From: Pseudopedobacter sp037968815
GTDB taxonomy: Bacteria > Bacteroidota > Bacteroidia > Sphingobacteriales > Sphingobacteriaceae
Direction: 5' to 3'
DNA: 64,000 nucleotides
NCBI GenBank assembly: GCA_037968815.1
Contig: JBBKWF010000011.1
Span: forward strand, 434,001 to 498,000
Under the pieces are notes generated by a model. That model ran no database searches, was not told the origin of the DNA, and saw nothing but the letters and a program-made list of their open reading frames with translations. The position numbers and the translations under genes were made by a program. Below are positions 26,332 to 35,901 of the stretch, one piece after another (position 1 is the first letter of the stretch; every line of letters starts with the position of its first letter).

Positions 26332-27480
26332 ATGCAATTCAAAAATATTGTAGGTCAAGACATTGTTAAAAAACATCTGATACAAACCGTTAAAGATGAA
26401 CGTATTAGTCACGCCCAACTTTTTTTAGGTCCAGAAGGCTCCGGAAGTTTAGCTTTGGCTTTGGCTTATGCGCAATATATTTGTTGCGAAAACAAACAAG
26501 AATCAGACTCTTGTGGAGAATGCTCGTCATGCAGAAAGTACAGTAAATTGGTTCACCCCGATTTGCATTTCTCTTACCCTTTCTTCGCAAAACATAAAGA
26601 GGATACCGCATTAACTTTTATTGAAGAGTGGCGAGCGGCCTTTTTAGCCAACCCCTATTTAGGCTTAGATGAATGGCGTGAGCAGTTAAGTGCAGAAAAC
26701 AAACAAGCTAACATCAATATTGCCGAAGCGCACAGCATCATCAGTAAACTGAGCTTAAAACCTTTCGAATCAGAATATAAAGTACTGATACTTTGGTTGC
26801 CCGAATATTTAGAAAAAGAAGGCAATGCACTGCTCAAAGTAATCGAGGAGCCATCGCAAAAAACACTTTTTTTACTAGTAGCGCAAAATCAAGATCAGAT
26901 ACTAAACACCATTATATCCAGAACGCAACTGGTAAAAATCCCCAAACTAAAAAACAACGAGATTGAGGATTACCTAATTGACCAAAAAGGAACAAACGGT
27001 GCCCTTGCCAAACAGCTAGCTTATTTGAGCAACGGAAGTTTACAAACTGCATTACAGCTATTAGTTCATCAAGAAAACAATTACCACGATTTATTTTTAG
27101 GCTGGTTGCGGGCTTGTTGGGCAAATAAAGGTTTAGAGATTGTTACCTACACCGAAGGCGAACTAGCGAAAATGGGTCGCGAAAATCAGAAAAACTTTTT
27201 ACGTTATGGCGTAAACTTAATGCGAGAATGCACTCTTTTTATTGCGCAAACTCCGGGTTTAATTCATATTCCAGAAAAAGAGTTAGAATTTATCAGTAAA
27301 TTTTCATCGGTATTAACCTTAGCACAGGTACAGGCAGTAGCGCAAGAATTGGAGAAAGCCCAATATCATATCGAGCGAAATGCAAACCCTAAAATATTAT
27401 TTTTAGATGTATCTTTGACATTAGTTAAAATTTTAAAGTTTAAAACGCTCCGCCCAACGGCGGACTCAATTATATTATAG
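26332..27480 (+). CDS. holB: DNA polymerase III subunit delta'
   Basis: This 382-residue clamp-loader subunit has an AAA+ fold. The N-terminus NIVGQDIVKKHLIQTV and SHAQLFLGPEGSGSLALA are typical; the P-loop is degenerate (GPEGSGSLA), as expected for delta', which does not hydrolyse ATP. A zinc module with CCENKQESDSCGECSSC follows, and the SRC-like sensor motif appears as SRTQ. It is followed after 3 bases by the ricT-like gene and then gldH, forming a tight three-gene plus-strand operon. Confidence 0.93.
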   Translation: MQFKNIVGQDIVKKHLIQTVKDERISHAQLFLGPEGSGSLALALAYAQYICCENKQESDSCGECSSCRKYSKLVHPDLHFSYPFFAKHKEDTALTFIEEWRAAFLANPYLGLDEWREQLSAENKQANINIAEAHSIISKLSLKPFESEYKVLILWLPEYLEKEGNALLKVIEEPSQKTLFLLVAQNQDQILNTIISRTQLVKIPKLKNNEIEDYLIDQKGTNGALAKQLAYLSNGSLQTALQLLVHQENNYHDLFLGWLRACWANKGLEIVTYTEGELAKMGRENQKNFLRYGVNLMRECTLFIAQTPGLIHIPEKELEFISKFSSVLTLAQVQAVAQELEKAQYHIERNANPKILFLDVSLTLVKILKFKTLRPTADSIIL

Positions 27481-27483
27481 ATT

Positions 27484-28809
27484 ATGGGATGTGGAAGTTG
27501 TTCATCAGGTGGTGGTTGCACCCCTAATGGCTGCAAAAGCAACGGTTCGTGTTTAACAGACGGCGGTTGCAGCAAATTAGATGTTTACGATTGGTTATCC
27601 GATATGGATTTACCTTCAAATTATAAGCCTTTCCCTTACGTTGAGATACGTTTTAAGGGTTCAAGAAAAGATTTTTACAGAAACGACGAGAATGTTTACA
27701 TAGAGAACGGCGAATTGGTAGCAGTGGAAACTACTACTGGTGGTTACGATATAGGGCATGTAACCCTTACCGGCGAGTTGGTGCGTATGCAGATGAAACG
27801 CAAAAAAGCTACTGAAGAAAAGTCTCCATTAAAACTTTACCGAAAAGCTACACCTCAGGATGTAGAAAAATGGAAAAATGCAAAGGAAAGGGAATCCGAA
27901 ACTATGCATAAAGCTCGTACAATAGCTTTAGAATTAGGCTTGGCAATGAAACTTTCTGATGTAGAATACCAAGGCGATCGTTCAAAAGCTACTTTTTATT
28001 ACACTGCCGACGGGCGTGTTGATTTTAGAGAGTTGATTAAAAAACTAGCCGAAGCTTTTAGAGTTAGGATAGAAATGCGCCAAATTGGAATGCGCCAAGA
28101 AGCTAGCCGTTTAGGTGGAATTGGCTCTTGTGGCCGAGAACTATGTTGCAGCACTTGGTTAACTGATTTTAAAACGGTTTCTACCTCTTCTGCCAGGTAT
28201 CAAAATTTATCTTTAAATACCTTAAAACTTGCCGGCCAATGTGGTAAGTTAAAATGCTGTTTAAATTATGAGTTGGATACTTATATGGATGCGTTAAAGA
28301 CTATTCCGTCTCATGCTGACCGATTAAAAACAGAAAAAGGAGAAGCAAGACTACAAAAAACCGACATCTTTAAACAATTGATGTGGTTCAGTTATTTTGG
28401 AGAAGAGAACTCTTGGATTCCGGTGGAAGCAAGCCGTGTGAAAGAGATTCAGGAGATGAATAAACGTGGCGAAAAACCAGAAGACTTACGCGATATGGCG
28501 GCAGTATTGGAAGAGTTAAAAGCCACTGAAAAATCTTTTGATTACGAAAATGTTGTTGGTCAAGATAGTCTTACTCGCTTGGATGAAAAAGCCCGTAAAA
28601 ACAAGAACAACAACCGAAACAAATCTAGAAACAGTAGGCCAGCTAACAAGCTCGCCAATGCTGACAATGCTAATATGCCCAAGACTGCTAAGCCACAACC
28701 AAAAGCAGAAAACTCGGCAGACAACGCAGACAAAACGGATAAGCCAAAGCGTAACAACAGGAACAAAAAACGTAGAAACAATAATAATAACAAACCCCCA
28801 CAGGAGTAA
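27484..28809 (+). CDS. ricT: PSP1-domain regulatory protein, RicT-like
   Basis: This 441-residue cytoplasmic protein has a Cys-rich N-terminus (Cys 3, 6, 12, 17, 23, 29), a PSP1 C-terminal-type domain (about 45-225), and the conserved Cys sets SCGRELCCSTW and QCGKLKCCLNYE, which bind Fe-S in RicT (YaaT) of Bacillus. There RicT works with RicA and RicF to direct RNase Y maturation and phosphorelay functions. The C-terminal 90 residues are a Lys/Asn/Arg-rich, probably disordered tail ending in basic clusters, suggesting RNA contact. In Bacteroidota this gene is usually next to gldH, as here; its stop codon overlaps the gldH start by one base. Confidence 0.87.
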   Translation: MGCGSCSSGGGCTPNGCKSNGSCLTDGGCSKLDVYDWLSDMDLPSNYKPFPYVEIRFKGSRKDFYRNDENVYIENGELVAVETTTGGYDIGHVTLTGELVRMQMKRKKATEEKSPLKLYRKATPQDVEKWKNAKERESETMHKARTIALELGLAMKLSDVEYQGDRSKATFYYTADGRVDFRELIKKLAEAFRVRIEMRQIGMRQEASRLGGIGSCGRELCCSTWLTDFKTVSTSSARYQNLSLNTLKLAGQCGKLKCCLNYELDTYMDALKTIPSHADRLKTEKGEARLQKTDIFKQLMWFSYFGEENSWIPVEASRVKEIQEMNKRGEKPEDLRDMAAVLEELKATEKSFDYENVVGQDSLTRLDEKARKNKNNNRNKSRNSRPANKLANADNANMPKTAKPQPKAENSADNADKTDKPKRNNRNKKRRNNNNNKPPQE

Positions 28810-29282
28810 TGGAATTTAAAAAGTTATTGCTTTTATTTTTTTTACCGATGTTGGTTTTGCAGTCCTGTATTGACCAGAATGTTAAGGTGGATACTTATGA
28901 GAAAATCCCTAAAGAAAACTGGACTTACGTTAACCCTATAAAAGCAACTATAAACGTCACTGATAATACACAAGCGTACAATATTTACGTAAACTTTAGG
29001 CATACGGCAGACTATAAATACGCTAACATTTGGTTAAGATTCCACATTATTGGTCCTAACCAAAAAGACGTACCTATGCGTCAGGAGTTTCAATTGGCAA
29101 TGCCAGATGGAGAATGGTTAGGTAACGGATCCGGAAACTTATTTAGCTACCAACTAATTTATAAGGAGAACTATAAGTTTGCCAGTACTGGTAAATACAA
29201 CTTAATAGTGGAGCAGAACATGAGGGATAATCCGCTGAAAGCGATTAGTGATGTGGGGATTTATGTAGAGTTGGCGAAATAA
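28809..29282 (+). CDS. gldH: Gliding motility lipoprotein GldH
   Basis: This 157-residue lipoprotein (lipobox LQSC, Cys20) matches the GldH family, which is needed for gliding and type IX secretion in Flavobacterium. After the lipid anchor there is one beta-rich domain, with NIYVNFRHTADYKYANIWL and the C-terminal block IVEQNMRDNPLKAISDVGI. The ATG overlaps the TAA of the ricT-like gene by one base. The whole 3' part, from codon 72 to the stop, is present a second time at 48261-48521, on the far side of PUL2. Two T9SS-sorted cargo proteins are encoded in this window, consistent with an active system. Confidence 0.9.
   Translation: MEFKKLLLLFFLPMLVLQSCIDQNVKVDTYEKIPKENWTYVNPIKATINVTDNTQAYNIYVNFRHTADYKYANIWLRFHIIGPNQKDVPMRQEFQLAMPDGEWLGNGSGNLFSYQLIYKENYKFASTGKYNLIVEQNMRDNPLKAISDVGIYVELAK
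29022..29281 (+). repeat. Left copy of the 260-bp direct repeat flanking PUL2 (within gldH)
   Basis: This segment aligns without gaps to 48261-48520. I count eight differences (about 97% identity), all at synonymous positions. It ends at the gldH stop codon. Together the two copies bracket the 19-kb PUL2 block in direct orientation. Confidence 0.92.
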
Positions 29283-29398
29283 TTAATAATGGTGTAGAAA
29301 TTTGACAAGAAGCGAATCCCAAAGGCGTAGAATTGTCTTTGAAGCTACTAAAAAACACAGGTGAATAAAGTTTTAAAATTCTTTAATTAAAATTTAAA

Positions 29399-29450
29399 AG
29401 CCATCAATTCACTGGAATACCGCGTTGATTAGCCCAGTGAATTGATGGCT
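29399..29450. terminator. Terminator between gldH and the FAD oxidoreductase gene
   Basis: AGCCATCAATTCACTGG (29399-29415) and its exact complement (29434-29450) form a perfect 17-bp stem with an 18-base loop. It sits between convergent genes; T-rich flanks follow on the minus side. It probably ends the last transcript of PUL2. Confidence 0.7.
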
Positions 29451-29466
29451 TTACTATTATTCAAGA

Positions 29467-31107
29467 TTACAATTCTAACCTCTGCTTATCTTTTAATAAT
29501 TGTTCTTTCAATTTTTCGAAACTGACATCCTGTACGGCTTTATTTTCATTGATAGCTTGAACTGCGGCTGTAGCTGCACTTTGTCCCAGAATCATAAAAA
29601 TTGGTTCCATACGTATAGATCCAAAAGCGATATGAGAAGAAGACACACAGATTGGCACAAGCAAATTCTCACATTCTGCCTTTTTGGGAATAATAGATCC
29701 AAAAGATATTTTATAAGGAGTTGCGACTGATACTCCAATATCGCCTTCATTCTGCACATAGCCATCCTCTTTTACATAACGTTGCGTATTATGAGAGTCT
29801 AACGTATATGAGCCCATCCCAATAGATTGTTCAACATTATTTTTGCCTAATACTTCATGTTCTGTCATTACTGAACTTCCAATCATACGACGAGCTTCGC
29901 GGATATAAAGTTGGTGTGGCCAATTGCCATTGTCTAAAAATTCATCTTTAGCTAATCCCCATTTCTGCAAACTTTTTCTTACATCATCTGGCACACGTAC
30001 ATCATTAGACATAAAATACATCAGGCCTTTTTGGTAAACTTCGTGTTCTTTTATAATCTCTTTACGTCTTTCATACGAAGCGTCCGGATAATCATAGTTC
30101 ATCCCAATATTATCAGTACTAAAAGGTCCGTGATTATTTGTATCTGTTTTACGATTTGGAATTGGATCAAACTTATTGAAAACCTCACGCCAACCACTAT
30201 CGAAAACTCGCAACAACAATTCATACTGGGTAGCATCGTAGCCATCTGGCTTTGGGAAGGGCACACGGTTTTCAGGATTATCAGTTAAACACATTCTAAA
30301 ACAATATGCTTGAATACGATTATCCCCTTCTCCTTTTTTACCAGGATCCTCTTTTGAAACACGTGGAAGAAGACCACTTTTAGGGTCGTTTGCTATTTTA
30401 TAGGGACTAATATTGGATTTAAAAAAATGGTCATGATGAAGAACGCCAACCTGTATACCGTTCGATTCTTCGTTATAAACGCTATTAGCTTCGCGACCAA
30501 CACTGTAACTCACTTTGGAGGATGCCATCAGATCTCCCTCATAGGTTGCATCGATAAACATTTTACCACTAAATTTTTTACCACTAAGCGTAGTTATCGA
30601 CGTGATTTTACCTTCCTTCATTTCTACTCCATTGTCACGTTCTAACCACTCGTCACGATATACAGTTATGTTGTTCTCTTTAACAAAGTCTTCAAAAACT
30701 TTTTCAGCTGCGTGAGGTTCAAATATCCACATGGTACGCTCGGCGCCATCTATTGCAGGAGTTCCTTGTCCCTTGTTCCCATAATCAGAAAGTTTTTGCC
30801 ACTTCCAAGCATCATTAGTTTGATAGTGTAAATAAAGACGATGGTAAAATTCTCTTGCTAAACCCCCGATAACTGATTTATCGCCTGTATCTGTAAACCC
30901 CAACCCGCCAGAAGACAATCCTCCGAGATGCTTATCCGGAGAGACCACAATTACCGTTTTACCCATCTTAACTACCTGTACTGCGGAAGTGATGGCAGAA
31001 GAAGTACCTCCGTAAATAATAACATCGGCGCTAAACGCCTCTTCTTTTGATTGCGAACAGCTGCTTAAAATAATTAAAAGCGCAAGAGCTAATAAAGTCT
31101 GTTTCAT
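29467..31107 (-). CDS. Exported FAD-dependent oxidoreductase (FAD_oxidored type) of PUL2
   Basis: This 546-residue lipoprotein (LSSC, Cys17) has a Rossmann FAD site near the N-terminus (VIIYGGTSSA, 29-38) followed by GKTVIVV and LGGLSSGGLGFTD, and a late MGSYTLDSHNTQRYV segment. This is the PF12831-like group. Members are frequent in PULs of Bacteroidota and Planctomycetes; some database entries call them xanthan lyase, a name the fold does not support. It may oxidise a sugar or a sugar-linked group, but no substrate is established. It is the last gene of the PUL2 series, 143 bases beyond GH5, and ends at the hairpin next to gldH. Confidence 0.82.
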   Translation of the reverse strand: MKQTLLALALLIILSSCSQSKEEAFSADVIIYGGTSSAITSAVQVVKMGKTVIVVSPDKHLGGLSSGGLGFTDTGDKSVIGGLAREFYHRLYLHYQTNDAWKWQKLSDYGNKGQGTPAIDGAERTMWIFEPHAAEKVFEDFVKENNITVYRDEWLERDNGVEMKEGKITSITTLSGKKFSGKMFIDATYEGDLMASSKVSYSVGREANSVYNEESNGIQVGVLHHDHFFKSNISPYKIANDPKSGLLPRVSKEDPGKKGEGDNRIQAYCFRMCLTDNPENRVPFPKPDGYDATQYELLLRVFDSGWREVFNKFDPIPNRKTDTNNHGPFSTDNIGMNYDYPDASYERRKEIIKEHEVYQKGLMYFMSNDVRVPDDVRKSLQKWGLAKDEFLDNGNWPHQLYIREARRMIGSSVMTEHEVLGKNNVEQSIGMGSYTLDSHNTQRYVKEDGYVQNEGDIGVSVATPYKISFGSIIPKKAECENLLVPICVSSSHIAFGSIRMEPIFMILGQSAATAAVQAINENKAVQDVSFEKLKEQLLKDKQRLEL

Positions 31108-31250
31108 AAAAATTTAAGTATAATAAAAATTAAAAGTTATCTAATGTATTCTATCACGACTCAAGCATTGATTATTTGTAGATGCTGAGCCGATAAAAGG
31201 ATTTTTTTTTGAATTATCAGTGTAAAGTTTAAAGCTATTTAAAAGACTAG

Positions 31251-32312
31251 CTACTTTTTGCTGACTTTTTTTGTTGATTTATATTTTTGAAGTACTTTCA
31301 TTTGCGGACGATCCTCGCCCATATTTGGCTCTACAGATAAAAAATACTTTCCCCAAATAGGACCCGCCGCCCAGTAAGTTCCATTTATACCGTTGCTTTG
31401 AATATATGCTAAAAATTTATCCAATGTAATCAGCCATTTTGGATCGTTGTCTGGCACACCGTATTCTCCAATAAAACCCCTCAGGTTATTTTGTTTCAAC
31501 CAGTTAACAAATGGTATGGTTCTGCTTATTCCGGTTGTAGCACTTGCACCTTCTTCTTCATAAGATTTTTTATAAATTCCAGAGGCGTTATTATCAAAAT
31601 AAACATGAGCTTCGAAAATCAGATTCTCAGACGGATCTTTCAGGTATTTTAGGTTGTCACTAAAAATAGTCCAGCGTTCGGCAGAACTCCAGCTATCTCC
31701 CCCGACTAAAATTGGCGTTTTAACATCCTCTTTTCTAATTTCCGTGATTATTTCCTGTGCGATATTAATCCACGGAGTGCTTTCTAAAAGGTCATGCGGC
31801 TCATTCATAATCCCATAGCCCCAGATGTTGTCAAAAGATTTTAAACCAGCCGCTAATTTTTTCCAGACATCAGCAACATCAGCAATTGAAAGTTCTGAAG
31901 ATCCAATAATTTCCGATTTGCCATTTATATTACGACGACAGTAATTATGCATATCAGGAATAACTAAAAGGTTTCTTTCTTTGGCTTGTGTTATAAATTT
32001 CTTTAATCTGCCAAATTCTTCAGGGTCAAGCTCTCCGCCTAAAACGGGCTGTATTCTTTCCCATAAAAAAGGTACTCGCATTAATGTAAGACCTTTAGAT
32101 TTAAAATAATCCAAATCCTTTGGCCCGGGATAAACATAATGTTGGCCATAAACAGCCTGCGTGTTTTTATGAGCAAATTCGGCTCCGGCTAAGTTTATAC
32201 CGAATGGCAAATCTTTTTGTTGGGCGTAGCCCATGTTGCAGAACAAAGCCACAAGAAAAAGGCTTAGTGTAAATCGTATAGTTTTTCGTTTAAAATAATC
32301 TGAAATTTTCAT
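31251..32312 (-). CDS. GH5 endo-beta-glucanase, soluble exported paralogue
   Basis: This 353-residue glycoside hydrolase has a TIM-barrel GH5 catalytic domain behind a Sec-type signal (cleavage likely after GYA, near residue 30). The acid/base is Glu171 in GIMNEPHD and the nucleophile is Glu283 in FIGEYGVP; the substrate-cleft block HNYCRR and HVYFD are also GH5 features. The family cuts beta-1,4-glucans or mannans; the pattern fits a cellulase-like subfamily. It has no lipobox, so it should be periplasmic or secreted, unlike its close paralogue upstream. It is separated from that gene by a stem-loop. Confidence 0.9.
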   Translation of the reverse strand: MKISDYFKRKTIRFTLSLFLVALFCNMGYAQQKDLPFGINLAGAEFAHKNTQAVYGQHYVYPGPKDLDYFKSKGLTLMRVPFLWERIQPVLGGELDPEEFGRLKKFITQAKERNLLVIPDMHNYCRRNINGKSEIIGSSELSIADVADVWKKLAAGLKSFDNIWGYGIMNEPHDLLESTPWINIAQEIITEIRKEDVKTPILVGGDSWSSAERWTIFSDNLKYLKDPSENLIFEAHVYFDNNASGIYKKSYEEEGASATTGISRTIPFVNWLKQNNLRGFIGEYGVPDNDPKWLITLDKFLAYIQSNGINGTYWAAGPIWGKYFLSVEPNMGEDRPQMKVLQKYKSTKKVSKK

Positions 32313-32404
32313 TTGTTTTATTTAATGGTTTAAGGTTATTTCTTTAGCTTAGAAAGCGGAATGCCTAAACTATCCCGTCTTACTTTATCACCGTTTGAGC
32401 TTAA

Positions 32405-32441
32405 TTTTCATCAATTAAGACAATACCTTAATTGATGAAAA
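32405..32441 (-). terminator. Stem-loop between the two GH5 genes
   Basis: TTTTCATCAATTAAG, a 7-base loop, and CTTAATTGATGAAAA form a perfect 15-bp stem, 39 bases beyond the lipoprotein GH5 stop. The T-run is part of the stem, so it may be a partial terminator or an mRNA-stabilising structure. Confidence 0.55.
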
Positions 32442-32479
32442 ACGAAAGTCTAAGCCTTTCGAGCCCCCCTTTCAAGGAC

Positions 32480-33571
32480 TTATTTGCAAAGTTCTGCGTC
32501 TAGTTCTTTATAATTTTGGAGAATAATCATCTGTGGTTTATCTGTACCACCGTTTTGAGGTTCCACGGAAAGTGGATTGTTACCCCACCAAGGACCAGCT
32601 GCCCAATAAGTACCGTTTATACAATTAGCCTTTAGGTGATTTAAGAAATTATCTAACACGGTGAACCATCTGATGTCATTATTTGGAACGCCATATTCGC
32701 CAATAAAGCCTCGCAGGTTATTTGTTTTCAACCAATTAACAAAAGGAGTAACACGCTGAACTCCAGTATTTGCGGTTGCTTCCTCTAAATCGTAAGTGTT
32801 TTTATACGTACCTGAGGCATCTTTATCAAAATAAACATGCGCTTCAAAAATCAAATTATTATATGGGTCAGCTAAATTCTTTAAATTATCACTACTAGTC
32901 ATCCATCTAGCTGCCGAACTCCAGTCATCGCCGCCTACTATAATCGTTGTGCTATTATCTTTAGCCCTAATACCTATTATAATCTCTTGAGCTATAGAAG
33001 CCCAGGTTGCTGTGGCAAGCATACCATGCGGTTCGTTCATAATTCCATATCCCCAAATATTTTTTTTGTCTTTAAAAACATTTGCAATCTCGCCCCATAC
33101 TGATTTAATATCACTTACAGATACAGCGGCAGAGCCTATGATATGCGAGGTTCCACTTATACTTCTTCGTCCGTAATTATGCAGATCTAATATTACCCAC
33201 ATACCTTTGGTCTGTGCTAAGTCAACAAACTGAATGATTCTATTTAGTTCTACCTGATTTAAAGCTCCTCCCAACTGCGGTTGCAGTCTTTCCCATTTAA
33301 AAGGCAATCGTATTAACTTTAATCCTTTTGCTCTAAAATATTCTAATTCTTGAACAGTAGGGTAAGTATAATCTTTACCAAATTCTCCCGGTAAAGCGGT
33401 ACCAAACTCGGCACCTGCTAGGTTGACTCCAAACGGCATTACTGGCATCACCGTTTCTGGTTCTTCTGTAGGCTCTTCAATAATATCTGGTTTTTTTTCT
33501 GGGGTCGAGCTTTTTTTACAAGCAGTCCCAAATAACACAATGGCTAGTAAAAAATAGAGTAACTTTTTCAT
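32480..33571 (-). CDS. GH5 endo-beta-glucanase, surface lipoprotein paralogue
   Basis: This 363-residue GH5 enzyme has a lipobox (FGTAC, Cys18) and then a Lys/Ser/Pro/Glu-rich linker (residues 19-45), the usual layout of enzymes shown on the outer surface. The TIM-barrel carries the acid/base Glu180 (GIMNEPHG) and the nucleophile Glu292 (FIGEYGVP). It is clearly homologous to the downstream GH5 over the full domain, with many identical blocks (PFGVNLAGAEF, GYGIMNEPH, WLKTNNLRGFIGEYGVP), so the pair arose by duplication. It probably makes the first cut in the polymer at the cell surface, after which SusC/D imports the fragments. Confidence 0.92.
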   Translation of the reverse strand: MKKLLYFLLAIVLFGTACKKSSTPEKKPDIIEEPTEEPETVMPVMPFGVNLAGAEFGTALPGEFGKDYTYPTVQELEYFRAKGLKLIRLPFKWERLQPQLGGALNQVELNRIIQFVDLAQTKGMWVILDLHNYGRRSISGTSHIIGSAAVSVSDIKSVWGEIANVFKDKKNIWGYGIMNEPHGMLATATWASIAQEIIIGIRAKDNSTTIIVGGDDWSSAARWMTSSDNLKNLADPYNNLIFEAHVYFDKDASGTYKNTYDLEEATANTGVQRVTPFVNWLKTNNLRGFIGEYGVPNNDIRWFTVLDNFLNHLKANCINGTYWAAGPWWGNNPLSVEPQNGGTDKPQMIILQNYKELDAELCK

Positions 33572-33635
33572 AGGATTTTTTTTAGTTATAATTTATTCTG
33601 TCGTAATTCATCACACCAATAGCATAAACTTGGCG

Positions 33636-35843
33636 TTAATTGTTATTAACCTTTTTGTAGAGTGTTTTGTTAGGCTCGGGACCCATTACAAATTCAATTA
33701 CAGCACCATCTTTAATTTGATCATGCTTTATCCAAGGAACGTTGATCGGCTGGTTATTTAAGCTAACAGCTTGTACATAAATATTTTTTGAAGAGGCATT
33801 TTTACCCTTGACAATTATTTGTTTTCCGTTTGCTAAGGTTAGGCTAATTTCAGAAAATGAGGGACCAGTGAGATAGTAAATATCCTGTCCGGCGTTAGGG
33901 AATAAACCCATAGCAGAAAAAATATACCAAGAACTCATTGCGCCACTGTCTTCGTTTCCTGGATAACCTTTTTCTGTAAATTGCTCAGCCATTAACTTAC
34001 GTACCCAATAACTTGCAAGATCTGATCGGTCTCCGTAATGAAATCCATGAACTGCTAAAAAAGCTGGCTCATTACCATAATCAATCAAATTGTTCTCAAA
34101 ACCGTATTGAAGTTTTTCAACAAATTTCTCCTTTCCTCCAGAAAGTTCAACCAACTTTTCAAATTGATGAGGCACAAACCAAGAGTAAGTCCAAGAGCTA
34201 CCTTCATAAAAATAATTTTCCCAAGAACCAGGGTTGGTTTTAGGGTCAAAATCAATAAAGTCGCCTTGTAATGATTTTGGCATAATAAACCCCTTAAAAC
34301 CATCACTTTGAGAATCTGCATTCCATAAATTAATCCACTGTTGGCTTCTGTTTAAATAATACTCATAGTCTTTTGTTTTGCCTAAACCTTTAGCCACAGT
34401 TGCTATACAATAATCATTATATGAATACTCTAAGGAAATTGAACTAGACATGGTTCCGGCAGCTAACCAGCCTGTTTTTTTGTAGGTGTTCAACAAACTG
34501 TCAGCGGGTTGCCATGCGTAACTGCCCAACCGTTGCTCATCCGCGTTAGACTTTAAAACCTGATAAGCTTCTTCCCAATTAATACCCTTAAGCCCTTTCA
34601 CATAAGCATCTGCTATAATATTATCTACATTATTGCCCCCTTGCTCCTCTATCATTTCGTTACCCGCAATAAAGGCATCCTTCACTACCTTGTTTTTCTC
34701 TAACCTGGCAATAAAAGACTGTATGGTACTGGTAACCATATCTGGATTGAGAAGAATCTGTAGAGGGTACATTGTTCTCCAGGTATCCCAAACTGCAAAA
34801 TGATCGTCCCAAACTGGAACATCTTTTCCAAAGCCTTCTTTATCATTCGTTCTGTTGCGGGGCATTAAACTGGCGTGATAAAGTGCCGTATAAAATATTT
34901 TTTTATCTTTCTCGAAACCTCCTTTTACCTGCACCTTCGATAGGTTTTGGTTCCAAGCTTTAATGGCATACTCCTTTACTTTTACATAATCCCATGCCGG
35001 AATTTCCTGATTTAGCCACGTTTGAGCTTGTTCAATACTCATTAAAGACACCGCAATTTTCAAATAAACCACCTCATCTTTTTTTGTAGAGAATTGCCAA
35101 AATGCCCCAACTCTATCATCCTCTTTATGGATTTTTTCCTTGTTATTTCCGGTTTGTATTTGTCCGTTTAACCAAGTTCCATAACCTAATGGTTGCTTGT
35201 TAACTTCTGCAACAAAATAAACTCGATAACTACCCGTACCAAAGCCACCTTCGTAATTTGCATAACCAGTAATTTGATGTTTGTTTTTATTGATGATAGT
35301 TATATTTCCATCTAATACACGTCCCTTAACCTGCTTGGCAATATCCATCGGGATATTGTGTGTTAAATCTATCAACAAATGTGAACTGTCTGATTGTGGG
35401 AAAGTAAACTTATAAATAGCCGAGTGATAAGACGGAGTTACCGCCGCGGTTATGTTGTATCTGTCGAGATTTACCTTGTACTCGTAAGCTTTAGCCAACT
35501 CGTCTGATTTTTTTGAATCATGTTCTTCTTCTCCAACTGCTAAACCTATTTGAGGGGAAATAAATATTTGACCATACTTACCCCAACCAGTTCCGCTTAC
35601 CTGCAATTGCCCAAAGCCTCGGATTGGCTCTGTGGAAGAATATCCATCATGTCCGCCCTCTTTCGTTTGCGGACTAGGATTTATTGAGCCAAAAGGAAGT
35701 TGAGGACCAATAACGCAATTGCTTATATCTGTATCAACTACGCCTATATTGGGATCAACATAAGTCGAAATTTCCTTTTTTACCTGACAAAAACCGTTAT
35801 TAAAAAAAAACATCAGGAAAAAAATTATTAAACTATTCTTCAT
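33636..35843 (-). CDS. GH92 exo-alpha-mannosidase
   Basis: This 735-residue exported enzyme (signal peptide 1-20) begins with YVDPNIGVVDTDISNCVIGP, the usual GH92 opening, and contains the (alpha/alpha)6 domain with WDTWRTMYPL and the catalytic-region block GNEDSGAMSSWYIFSAMG near the C-terminus. GH92 members are calcium-dependent inverting alpha-mannosidases that remove terminal alpha-1,2, 1,3, 1,4 or 1,6 mannose. It lies 64 bases upstream of the lipoprotein GH5 in the same direction. The presence of a mannosidase in a beta-glucanase locus suggests a mannose-decorated glucan, or a mixed target; neither is proven. Confidence 0.92.
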   Translation of the reverse strand: MKNSLIIFFLMFFFNNGFCQVKKEISTYVDPNIGVVDTDISNCVIGPQLPFGSINPSPQTKEGGHDGYSSTEPIRGFGQLQVSGTGWGKYGQIFISPQIGLAVGEEEHDSKKSDELAKAYEYKVNLDRYNITAAVTPSYHSAIYKFTFPQSDSSHLLIDLTHNIPMDIAKQVKGRVLDGNITIINKNKHQITGYANYEGGFGTGSYRVYFVAEVNKQPLGYGTWLNGQIQTGNNKEKIHKEDDRVGAFWQFSTKKDEVVYLKIAVSLMSIEQAQTWLNQEIPAWDYVKVKEYAIKAWNQNLSKVQVKGGFEKDKKIFYTALYHASLMPRNRTNDKEGFGKDVPVWDDHFAVWDTWRTMYPLQILLNPDMVTSTIQSFIARLEKNKVVKDAFIAGNEMIEEQGGNNVDNIIADAYVKGLKGINWEEAYQVLKSNADEQRLGSYAWQPADSLLNTYKKTGWLAAGTMSSSISLEYSYNDYCIATVAKGLGKTKDYEYYLNRSQQWINLWNADSQSDGFKGFIMPKSLQGDFIDFDPKTNPGSWENYFYEGSSWTYSWFVPHQFEKLVELSGGKEKFVEKLQYGFENNLIDYGNEPAFLAVHGFHYGDRSDLASYWVRKLMAEQFTEKGYPGNEDSGAMSSWYIFSAMGLFPNAGQDIYYLTGPSFSEISLTLANGKQIIVKGKNASSKNIYVQAVSLNNQPINVPWIKHDQIKDGAVIEFVMGPEPNKTLYKKVNNN

Positions 35844-35901
35844 TGTAAGTATATAATAATGTGTGTATTACGATGTGATTAATCCAAAAACCTACATCAA
35901 T

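Noticed and set aside
28560..28793. A Leu-rich minus-strand frame over the end of the ricT-like gene
   Set aside because: It is a shadow of the Lys/Asn/Arg-rich tail of the ricT-like gene read backwards; the same applies to the minus-strand frame over the rpsP tail at 50523-50837.
35890..35900. A further copy of the CACTACATCA motif (CCTACATCAA) in PUL2
   Set aside because: Only the inner 8 bases agree and PUL2 has its own sigma/FecR control, so I treat it as chance.
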